Source of the DNA: Nymphaea colorata
Taxonomy: Eukaryota > Streptophyta > Magnoliopsida > Nymphaeales > Nymphaeaceae
Direction of reading: 5' to 3'
Assembly: GCF_008831285.2 (NCBI RefSeq)
Contig: NC_045145.1
Span: 21,592,040-21,656,039 of the forward strand
DNA length: 64,000 nucleotides
Part shown: in pieces, positions 25,719 to 37,800 of the stretch
Layout of the letters: every line of letters starts with the position of its first letter
Numbering within the stretch: position 1 is the stretch's first letter
Position numbers and translations under genes: made by a program
The notes under the pieces: model-generated
Told to the model about the DNA's origin: nothing
What the model saw: the letters and a program-made list of their open reading frames with translations, nothing else
The model's database searches: none

Positions 25719-26135
25719 GGCTGTGAGAAATGGAAAACCGGCGAGAGAGAGAGAGAGAGAGAGTACCTGGTGATTATGGGAATGACGAGTGGCAATCGTA
25801 GCTTCCATCGGGAAGGGGAGGGAAAGAGAGAAAGAGAGAGAGTCTGAAGCTCTGGCTGTGACCTTCTGGGATTGCTAAGAGGTCACGACTGCGGGTTTTA
25901 TGGAAGGTTTTATCGAGTGTCCACGGATCGGGTTTGATCTGAGCACTCGGTATGATTCGAGGAGTTTCGGTCTCGATTCAACTTCCTTAATGCTTAATGA
26001 CGAAGGCTACTTGTCGTATCGGAGCGATTCCGATTCCCGGTACAAGATCCGGGTATTTATTACCAACTCCCGCTGAAGCTCCCTCCGTTTTCTTGTTGAT
26101 CGCGCTTCTCGTCAGAGAGGGAGAGCGAGGGAGAG
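25719..26135. promoter_or_regulatory. Divergent promoter between the EMB2004-like gene and PIGN
   Basis: 417 bp separate the two start codons, so both promoters and both 5' leaders must fit here. It contains (GA)n at about 25742-25763, a purine-rich tract at about 25824-25842, and a GA-rich leader just before the PIGN start (26112-26135). No clear TATA box is seen for either gene, as is common for housekeeping genes. A shared bidirectional promoter is an inference from the spacing. Confidence 0.6.
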
Positions 26136-29100
26136 ATGATGAGTGGCAGGGAGGCCGCGCCTCCTCTTCCTTTGAGCTCACCGTCGAAGGAGGAGAAAAG
26201 GAAGGATACGGAACGTAGAAGGAGAACGCAGTCTTCTCTGAGGAGGCGGGAGCGATGGATCGTAGCGCTCGGGATCGCCCTACATGCCGTCTACATGCTG
26301 AGCATTTTCGACATCTACTTTAAGAGCCCTATCGTCCATGGCATGGACCCCGTTCCACCGCGAATTCGCGCTCCGGCCAAGCGGCTCGTCCTCTTAATAG
26401 GTGCTTACTTCTTCTCTTCCCTCGGATCCTTGGATCTAGCTTTCTCTAGCTCCAGTTGACGAGAGTCGACTCGTCTCTTTAACGTCTTCTGAGGAGTAAA
26501 ATGCAGTTTAGTTCGAATTAGTGGATCTATGGACGTTGTTTCTCTTTGCGCTTTTCTTCTTGCTTCCTTGACGTTCTGCGACCTCATTGTCCGAATTGAA
26601 GGGGTGGCTCTAATTAAGGTTCGATATCTGGAGCGAACTCAAATTGACTTCTATTGAACACGACTAAGGCTGTATTCTTCGTGGATATGCGTCATTCTTT
26701 TTCTTTGAAGAAATGAACGAGGAAGAAGCAAAGTAGTGCCTGCTTGCCTCAGAGACTTTACGTATGATTTTTCTAAAAATTAATTTGAAGAGACATGTTT
26801 TTTGTTTTCATCAGATACCAAGTTGAATTAATGGTTGGGCTTGGGAAGATCATTATTGATTGCTTCTATGTCTTTTACGTTCATTTTCAATGTGAATTAG
26901 CTCTTCAATTCATTTCCAAGTAAGACTGCTCTGTGACATTCAAGCGGAGAATGACAACGGTAATTTATCCCTTCATATAGTAATATCTTTGGGTTTCCCA
27001 CCAAACAATAGAAAGAGGACATACTTGTTGGTTTCATTATTTCTTACACTTGATTTGGAAGGAGGTCGATGCTTTGGTGTCTATATTAAAAAATGACAGC
27101 TGGAACTGATGATTTGGTACTATTTCTTGAGTTTGGTTGAAATTAGTAGATAGACTAAGTGGTTTGGTGGTAAAATATAAGTATTTATCTATATCGATTC
27201 GAGAGTGAACTGGTATAATTAGCAATAACTGACTTGAGCCATGTTCCAATTAGTTATTGGTTTTTCTCTGAAATCAGTTTTGAAATGAAATATGGTTCTC
27301 CTGTAGTTTGTATTACTATTATTACTATAATTTATTAGCAGACCATCGAAAGGAAATAATTCAGTGGTTGCATTTTTTGAAACTTGTACAAGTTATTGCA
27401 GCACGGGGGGGTTTAAGCAAGCATGAAATATGATAAGATATATGTGGTGAATATCTGTGGTTATAGCTTGGGCAGTGGAACACTGGTTTGAGTTGAACTA
27501 GTGGCCTTAATAAATGTTCCTTTTTTCATGGTTATGAGATAGGTTTGAGATTTTACTTTTAATTGGTTCTTTAGTTCGTAACTCGTATCCATAAAGAACA
27601 CTCCTATGCAATTTTAATTATAAATTGCTTGAGTAAGGATCCCTGATGTTCATGAAGTTCCACTCTGGTCATGCGTATTTCTTCTTCTTGGATCATGCTC
27701 ATATGAAGTAATGCTGAGTATATCTTCGACACAACTTGTGTTCGTTCTTTCTTTCAACAAACAGAAAAATTACTTTTGAAGCAGTCAGTGTTTGATTGAA
27801 ACTGCTAGTATGTTTTATTATGCATTCATTTCTAGGCTTTCTAGGGAGTGAATGTTTTCACTTGCTAGCAGTTACTGTTGTTAAAATGGTGCCATTGTAT
27901 GTTTTTGTACTGAATGCATTTGGTTCTTAGCTGTAAAATTTGTTTGCAGCGGATGGTTTGCGTGCAGACAAGTTCTTTGAGCCAGATGCTGATGGGTTGT
28001 ATAGAGCACCATTTCTTAGAAACATAATGACAACAAGAGGACGCTGGGGAATATCTCATGCTCGACCACCAACAGAGTCAAGGCCTGGTCATGTTGCCAT
28101 AATTGCTGGTTTTTATGAGGATCCTAGTGCTGTTACAAAAGGTGGATGCTTGTTTATTTTGTCTTCTTATTTCTATTAATGATTAGTTCAATGGATGTTT
28201 TGATAATATGTTGCATGCAGTAAGGTGTTGTTCTTACTTCTTATAGAAATTTAAGCCCAATTCACCTATGGATATGGCTTGACCAAGTCTGGGGATCAGA
28301 ACCACTCCTAGATTTGATAGTTTTCTAGGAACTAGTGTCAGCACTTTCAGCTAGTTTGCAACTGTACGATCTTGATTTTGTACCTGGCAAATTATCCGTG
28401 AGTGGCTTTAAGCCTTTAACTGGCATTCAGGTGCTTAAATCTAGACATGGTTGAGAGTCCAAGCCAGCCCTAGCTGAACTGAAACATGGTGACTGCAAAC
28501 AATTCGAGCCTCAGTTTCAAAGGGCGACTCTTGGTTCTTGAAGCTACTGATGAATTAGTTGGACACTTTATTCCTGTGACGTAGATATCGTGATATTTTA
28601 AAAAATATCATGATCTTAACAAGAAATACAAGAAAAATGTGATATTTTGAAAAAATGAGAAAATAAATTTATCACGTTTTTTTTATGTTTATTTCTGTTT
28701 TTTTCATTTTTCTTTTTTATCACTAATATCATCATGTATTCAAATGTGAACTTAAACTTAAAACATTCTTTTTATCACTTTTATCTAATTTTATTTATGT
28801 TTTCTTATTAGTTTCTGATTTATTCCATTTTTACCTATTTTTTTGCAATTTTTTTTCGTTTTTTATAGTTTTCCAAGTTTTTCCCGAGAAAAAAAGCTTT
28901 GCTAAAAATACCTGAGAAAAATCTCACTGTTAAAAACCCGAAAACGATATCTGTGACAATGGTTTATTCACATGATTTCAATTCTAGGTTCTTTCTTGTT
29001 TAATTAGCAAGTTATGCCATACAAAGGCTTCGCGTAGGCTGCATGTTTTGTGCTATAACACCATGAGGCCCATGACAGCACCAATATAGGCTATGAACAT

Positions 29101-32100
29101 GCTAGACATATGGGAGGCTGTGTATGGCACGTTTAGCAATGATGTTCATGCTTCACCTGTGTTATCTTTATGAATGTGAACCTTCATTTTCTGTTTCAGA
29201 AGCATGCCAGATTGCGAACATCTTGGTATTAAAATTTAAATTTGAGGCATCAAACACATGATAAAGGTACACAAAACATTCAGTTATGTCAGATTCACAA
29301 CCCATCTTCTTTGGAGTCTGTCTACCTTTCCCAGGGTCTCCATGGACCAGTGGCAAGTAATGAAGGAAGTTCTGGTCATTGTCTACCCAACATAATCTGC
29401 TGCTTAGGAGTTAGCACTTTTTACAGAAATGTGGGGAAATTGTATCTGGTCCACTTCATTCACTTTTTCCATCATAGTACAATTGATATATGGGTTTATA
29501 GTTTGTTTCTTTCTGAAGCATATAGCGTGCTTCTAGTCAGCCTCAAAAAGTTAAAGAAGGAAAGGTATGCAGAACTGTGTACCTACATGGTTACTCTCTT
29601 AACGGAAAAGACAGGGTTGTGTGATGTTTGCAATTTGGTAATGTTATCTGTTTTTGTATTATAACTCATAAGCCATGATAGTCAGGCTGTTTACTGTCTC
29701 TCAACTCATAGCTAATCATCATTGTGGCCAATAAATCTTGGTCTTGCCTTTCCTTGTTTTTTCCTTTCTTTTTTTTTACTTATTTCTTTCTGCCGTACTG
29801 ATTGGCCCAGAACATGGAGCTTCTTGCATTTGTTATCAATTGCCAGGTTTTTGGCATTTGTTCTTTTCAATCATATTTTGTTCTTAACCTTTTATCTTTC
29901 TGGCTCTTTTTCTCATTTTGCAGGCTGGAAAGCAAATCCTGTTGAATTTGATTCACTTTTCAATAGGAGCAAGCATACTTTTGCCTTTGGAAGTCCAGAT
30001 ATTATTCCAATATTTTGTGCAGCATTGCCACATAGTACCTGGAAGTCCTATCCTCATGAATTTGAGGACTTTGCATCTGGTTAACTTCTCATACTCGTTT
30101 AAATGAATATTTGAAATTCATATGGGTTATTTCTTGGAAGGCTTATGTTAGCTTGCAAGAGTCGAAAGTAAATTTTGTTTTCTTATTTTGCTATGATTCT
30201 CATTCCATGTTACTTAGGAGTTAGGACAATGTTGGTTCTGATAAACGGTCAGAACATGAAATCTGTTCATGCATCTTGTCTACTAATGACAAAATACTGC
30301 TTAATGTATGGAAAACCTCTTTGTCTAATGCTGTGAAAGTGATTGTTTTTTCCAGAAAATATGGCTGTACTTTCTCATGATATGTTACTAATCCAGAGTA
30401 CTTGTGCAGATGCTTCTTTTCTGGATGAGTGGTCATTTGATCAATTTCGTGCACTTTTAAACAGATCCAATGATGATCCAAATATCAAGCAATTATTGCA
30501 TCAGGATAATGTAGTCATTTTTCTTCATCTTCTTGGTTGTGACACAAATGGTCATGCGCATAAGCCCTACTCCTCCATCTATCTAAACAATGTTAAGGTG
30601 GTTGATGATATTGCTAGAAGAACATATGATCTTGTTGAGAATTATTTCAAGGACAATGCAACAGCTTACATTTTCACAGCTGATCATGGGATGAGTGATA
30701 AAGGTACTTGACTTGGTCCTTGTACTCCATTGTCCATGCCTACCAGTTAGCCTGATTAAGTTTGTTTTCCACCGACGTATACCTGCTGTATGTATATGAA
30801 CTGGAGTTTATACTTTATGTCTGAATCTTGCTTCACTGAGCATGTTAACAAGGTTTAGTTTTCTGGTGTTTAGCATTGAAATATTGTCGAATGAGAAATA
30901 TGTCTCTTGAATAGTTTATCTTTTCTCAGTTGTGAAGAAACCAAGATAAAGTGCAGGATGTCCTTCAGATCAAGTTTACCTGAAAAAAAATGACAATTGC
31001 AATTTTTTTCCCCTTCCTGAGCATGAAGTATCATTGTATCCATGGATTTGCTTGCACATTTTAATTGGTTGCTTGATCTTCCGCTATGAAGAAAATTGAT
31101 AATGCTGAAATCTGTGTAAAGGAATCTGACTTGAGCACAACTGGTAACTAAAAATGTGTGTCACCATCAAAGGTTCTGACACCTTTAGTAGTGGTATCTA
31201 ATTGTCCTTAAGGAATCTAGCAGCCCAATTGTTTTCAGCAACTTCTATTTTTCTCCATAGTTGTTTCTCATTTGTTGCAATTATGTATGTCCATCTACAT
31301 TTACTCCAGGCATGGGAAGCATCACTAGGGCTTTTTTTCAATTTTGTAGGAAAACACCCTTCTGTTGGAAAGCCACAAATAGTTCGTAATAGAAGTACAA
31401 GCTAGTACATTTCAAAAAAATTAGAGAATCTACTTTTATTGCACTAAGAAATCCAAAAGCTGAAATCCATGTTGGAGAAAACGATAGTCTTCTCATGAGC
31501 TCTGCATTATATTTGCTTTCAATTATATTGACTAAATTCAACAACTATGGGCATAACATTTGCTGCATTTAGAGCCGGTTTTCCTTAATTCTCTTATTAG
31601 AATGGGCATAATAATCAACTGCTAATTGTAAAATTAATTGGCAAAATGTTGGTTAAGATAAATATATAAGTAGTTTCTTATAATTGGCAAAGCTATCTAA
31701 TAATTCCTGTATTGATATATATATATTTTTAAGTTCTTTTGGCAGATAAGGAGCTAAACCTGCTAGTTAGGATATTTTTATAATTATTTTATTTTCCAAT
31801 ATTTTATAAAGAAGGATTTTCAAAAACATACCTAAAGAAGAGGCAACAACTCAAAGTGCATCTAACTTTTCCTCATTGTTCAAGACTCACACTAAGGCTG
31901 CATTTGGAGATACTTTGAAAAATGGTTCTGTAAAAACCAATTTTTTTAATGAGCTTTCGAAACCTGGTTTTTGTGTGTTTGGGTGACATGACAAAAACCA
32001 AGTTTTTATGTTTTGAAACCTAGTTTCTGTTTGGATGACAAAAAGTGAGTTTGGGAGGGCACCCTTTTAACATTAGTTTCAAGAATATAATGTTCCTTTT

Positions 32101-33572
32101 CTCATATGCTTTCTTACTGCCCCGGCACATCTCCTACAGTGCAATCTATGCTTGGCATTGACCCTTCTCTTTAGTGGTAGTCTCCATGCACATCTACTAT
32201 ATAGATAAGAGAGGTATTTATGTTTTCTAAAGGTATTTATGTTTTTTTACTGAAATTTTATTTTGAATGTTTTCTAATTTTGAAAATTTTTAGCCGTTGG
32301 TTTTCATTTTTTTAAGAGAAAAAATTTCATCGCCTTAATATCTTTGCATTATTTGATCTGTTATTTGTTGTGTGCAGGCGTACATCATATATTGTTCTCA
32401 GTTGCTCCATTCAGTGTTATCAAAATCATTTTCTAAATTAAATGGGAGAGCTCATGATTGAGCAAATCGGCTGAATTCTGTTGGAATTGGAATTGGATTC
32501 ATTGATTTTCATTAATTAAAAAATAAATAATACTTAACAAAGCATGAGCAGAGCACTTTAGAATTTAGATACTAATAACTTAAGAATGCCAAAATTATAA
32601 TTTAATAATAATAATACTTTATAATATGTTAATATTTAATAATTAAAGAAAAAGTTTTATGAAGTATTTCTCTTTGTCTTTCTCTTACAATAAATATAAT
32701 AATAATTGTTTCTTTCTCTCTTGAAATTTCTTTTTGTCTGCTCTTTTCTCGAAAAAACAACCTTTTTTTTTTATAGACAGAAAAGGCACAAGGTAGGCAT
32801 AAGAAGGTGTATTCATGTAATGCACACTTCTCATGGCCTACTTAGAGGGTATTTTTATTGGCCTAAATTAACTTGGAACTGAACCGCGACCCTTTAATTA
32901 CAGACTTACATGAAATTGGAAAAACATGGCAGAAGCCAACCTCGGAGTAATGGAATTATGGAACATTGGCAACCCAAAACATCGACTAGGTGGAAAAAGA
33001 CCCCCCCTCCAGGTTTTGCAAATCAACAGTGAAAATGTCATTTTGAGAAAAGTTTGGAGGTATTCCAAATGCCTTCAAGTAGTTGTTGAGGGTATATCCG
33101 TGTCTCTAAATGTGCCCTAAGTTTTCTTGGGTCAATGAAAAAGTTTGCGAGTTCCTTTTTGTTAAGTCGTTTGGTAACGACAGTAAAAAAATATTATTTA
33201 CCATTTTAAAAAAGAATACGGAAGATATATTTAATTTTGTAAGTACACCTAAGTTTTCATCCATAACTCCTGGCATTAATAAAAAGAAAAAAAGGTGTTC
33301 ATCTAGATTACTTTATATTAATAAAAATAGTTAATTTGGATATGGTAAACACAAATAATATTTTGTATACTTAAAGAGAACAATGCAACCTATTTGACAC
33401 AAAATTTGCTCATGTTAAGGGTATTTTAGTCATTTGTCGTATTAAATTGACTTGAGTGATAACATAAGGTTTTTTTTATGGAAGGTTGTTTTTTAACGTT
33501 TTATTAACAATATTGAAAAGTTAAGTGTGTCTCTTTTATTGCCGAATCTTTGATATGCTTTTGAGAAGTTTG

Positions 33573-33624
<52 letters not shown>

Positions 33625-34853
33625 AATAACCCAGACAACTCTTTCTCACTCTGTATTCAATATTCCCTGTTATGGCCCGTTTGATGGGCAGGATATTTCC
33701 TGTAGCACTGGAAATAAAATTCAAATTTTTTAAAATTTTTCCTGCCTATCAAACTTGGGATGAAAAAACTTACCATCGGATCGGTTTTCAAAAATTTCTT
33801 TCTGGAAATTTTGTCCCACCCCAAGGGGTGGAAAAAAATTTCCAGGACAAAAAAAATAACTGTTGGCTTCTTGAAAGCAGTCCTTAATCCAACGATTCTG
33901 TTTTCTCATCTTTCGTTCCTATCAAACTGAGAAATTTATGTCTTGGAACATAAACCCGAGTCCAGTAAACACATAAGGGTTTTGGAAATCAGGACGTTGT
34001 TTCCATTTCTTCAATTGCTGAAATAAGTTTCTGGAAACTTCTTTCCTGTTCCATATTTCCAATGTGTCAAACGGCCCTTTAAGCATTGAATAAAGAAAGA
34101 GAAGAAGGGAGTTGTCAGAGGTGTACCCTACTTTGAGTTGCTAGACTCTAATCTCCCTATATATATTTGTACTTAGGGTTCTTGGAACATGTGGACTAAG
34201 TGGTTATGAAAACCACATGCACTAACTATGAGTTGTTTGATCAGCTTTATTGATGATTTATAAGTATGACATGTAAAGTTACCTTATCAAAGTCAAATTG
34301 CTAGTTATCATTAACCTTTTTGAAGAGTAACTTTTCCACCCGACGTCTTATAAATCTTCAACTAAGCTGATCAGATGACTCATAATCAATGCATGTAGTC
34401 GTCATATTTACTTAGTGAACATATTCCATGTGTGTGTGTGTGCACTCTAGACCACTCAGGTAAGAGACAACAACCAAAAAATCTTCAACTAAGCTGATCA
34501 GACGACTCATAATCAATGCATGTAGTCCTCATATTTACTTAGTGAACATATTCAGTGTGTGTCTTTGTGTGTGTGCATGCTAGACCACTCAAGTAAGAGA
34601 CAAAAACCAGACCATTAAAATGAATTATTAGTGTGTTTTGCAACCTAACCTTATAGGTGATTTTTAGAGTGATTTGATGAGAAAAATGTATTAAATTTAG
34701 TAATTTTTTACTGTAATAATGTTTTTTAAACAAAATATGAACATTAGGATATTCATATTTTGTTTAAAATATTTTTAAAATATAAATTTAAGAGGTCTGG
34801 TTTTTGTCTCTTACCTAAGTGGTCTTGTATGTACCAATTGCTCTCTCTCTCTT

Positions 34854-34891
<38 letters not shown>

Positions 34892-37800
34892 CAGATATTA
34901 AACGTTGCCTTTTTGCCTCATTTATTAGATTATCTTCTTAGCAGAACTTTACTAGATACATTTTTTTTGAGTGAAGCACTAAACCAGTGCTATACATATA
35001 TAGTTGTTTCCATGTTCTCATATTCTTTATGTGTATGATCATCACCGTTTTGGTTTATGCTCTGTTTGATTTTAATACTTTCCTACAGGGAGTCATGGCG
35101 ATGGCCATCCTTCAAACACAGAGACCCCATTGGTAGCTTGGGGAGCTGGGGTACAGAATCCTAAGCAATCATATCAGAAGCATGCTGAAGATGATGGCTT
35201 TCGTTTTGTTGATGAACATACACATGATATGCCTACTCCAGCAGAGTGGGGACTTGGAAACTTGGAGAGGGTGGATGTAAACCAGGCTGATATAGCACCT
35301 CTAATGGTTACTACATTCTTCTGCTAAAAGTACTTCTTTTCTTTTCCCTCTGATTCAACAGTGACATGATGAAGCTTTCTTTTTGGCAGTCTAGCCTTAT
35401 TGGTTTGCCATGTTCTCTGAACTCTGTTGGGAATTTACCCTTAGGTTTCATTAACCTGACTGAGGCAAGTTGCACAAAATTTTCTCATGCAGTGAATTTT
35501 CAATTTTGTGTTTAACTCAACATATATGCATTTGGTGTTGGGCTTAGATTTTGGAATTGATGTTCTATTGTAATTTGAAAGATACTTGTGCAATTTAACC
35601 TCATGAACTCTTTGGTTCAGGCTGAAGAAGTAGAAGCCGTCCTTGCCAATGCAAAGCAAGTTCTCCATCAGTTCCTCCGCAAGTCACGTATCCTTTGAAA
35701 ATTAGCTGCTGTTTTTCTTCTTTTAATTGCAGTGCTAATTGGTCTATGGCATGAACTAATAGTTTTTTCTTTTTCTGATAAATATAGATGGCAAACTTCT
35801 GTAATTTCACTTACTTCAGTTTCATGTGCATTTAATTTCAGTGTTGTGGCGATTTAATTGTCTTGCACTTTGCAGTCTGTCAACTGACATGATGTTTAAC
35901 TTTCAGATATGTGCTGAGTGGTTTTGTCTAATGCTGCTCTGTGCTTAGATAGTTAGATTTCTTGCAGCACAAACAGGAAATATTTGCTGAAAAATATAGT
36001 AATTTTGGAAGTGCAACATCATGAATCCACATATTATTTGAATTTTTTTGTTATTTCTGATTTTTTTTCTTTAACAAATCCTTAGAATTAAAGAAGTTGC
36101 ATTCTTTGAAGTTTAAACCATTTGAACCTCTAGAAAATTTTGCTGATGTTCTCAATCAAGTGGAAGACCTTATATCTTTGAGAAATTATAAGGATGCTTT
36201 GCAGTTGGCACAAAATCTTCGGGCACTTTCTTTGGCTGGACTTCATTATTTTCAAACTTATGACTGGTTGAAGCTGATGTCAGTCATCACTCTTGGATAT
36301 ATTGGGTGGATGGTCTATATTGTTCTTCATGTTCTTAGATTTTACACCCATCTTCCTGACATGTTCACTAAGAGGGATAAAATTGCGGCTGCCTTAACCA
36401 ACAATAAAATGGTGGGTTTTATATCCCAATTTGGTATACTCCAACGTAGAATATCAACTATCAAGTTCTACCTATGAATTGCTAGCTTATGTCCCTTGCT
36501 TATGCTGGTTGTTAACCTAATACATTCATTTTTGTTTGACTTTATAGTTTATTTTTAAAAGCATGAAATGAAATTTGGCCTGTATGTTTATCCTTGAACA
36601 TGTTCTGATTGAGGAAAAAGGAACGGGGGAGCAATGAGTTGGTGTGCATGTGCATGCCTCTATACATGTTTGTTTGTGCATGTGTGTGCATGCCTGCATG
36701 GTCGTGAATGTACACCAACCCAGCTAATCTACAAATGGGAAGAAGTATTCTAGTTGATAATACGTTTGACACTTTGACTTGATCCTTTTTAATTTGTTTA
36801 TGGAGTGTTTGATTACCTGGGCTTAAGATCTGGGTGATCTAAGATGGGATCTTCTCTTTCAAGATTTTCAGATCCTTGTTTTCGAACAAGGATCTGAAAT
36901 CCTTTCCCATGGATTTGAGGCATATTCAGGATCCTAGGTCCATGGTTCTGAAATCCACAGATTGCTAGAACGATGAATTTAAGGTGGGCCACGCATAAGA
37001 TCAGGCGTGGGATAATCAAAAGCCCCCTTACTGTCATATTTTCTGTTTTCCCAAGTGTTGCCTTTTGGCATAGTACCAAGTGATACATATGGTAAACAGT
37101 TTCATCAGTATGAATGCTTCTTTCTGTTTGTCCAATTACCCCCACTCGTCTATCTTTAAAGGACATGGCCACTCCCTGATCAGTTATTTCGACTTTCCCA
37201 GGATTTTTTTTTCATTTTCTAGTTTGCATCTCCATCTGCTATACACCAATGAAAAGAAATTTTTGTATCTTATTTTACGAATGGATCTTCTATTTGTCAT
37301 GCAGCTGCTCCATTACTTTTCGAAATTTTCGTTCATCAAGGCAAACATATTTTCAAAAACTTTGTGCTTTGTAGGGACTATAATCATGCTATTTTTGTTG
37401 CTATGATTTATTTTCTCGAGGCACCGGGAAAATGCTTGTGCATTCCTGATATAGTTCCTTACTTCTTTGCAGGTATATGCTTGTGGAGGCCTTTTCATGG
37501 GAATTGCATCTTTTCTCCTGATTTTGGAGAAAGCACCTATTCTGTATCATGTTTACCTTGCCATGACAGTCTTCTTGTGGACACAAATATTTGCAGATAT
37601 ACAGTTTGTAAAAGATGCAATAAGCTTTCTCATGTTGAAGAAATCTGATTTAATTAAGAGACTCTGTGCATATGGCGTTGTTTCACTTTTCATCCTTGAG
37701 TTCCTGGTATGTTGGAATTTTTTTAGGTTCTTCTGTTGTATAAAATTAAGCACATAATGCTTATGATATCCATTTATCTTTTCAGGTGGCTAGTTTTCAT

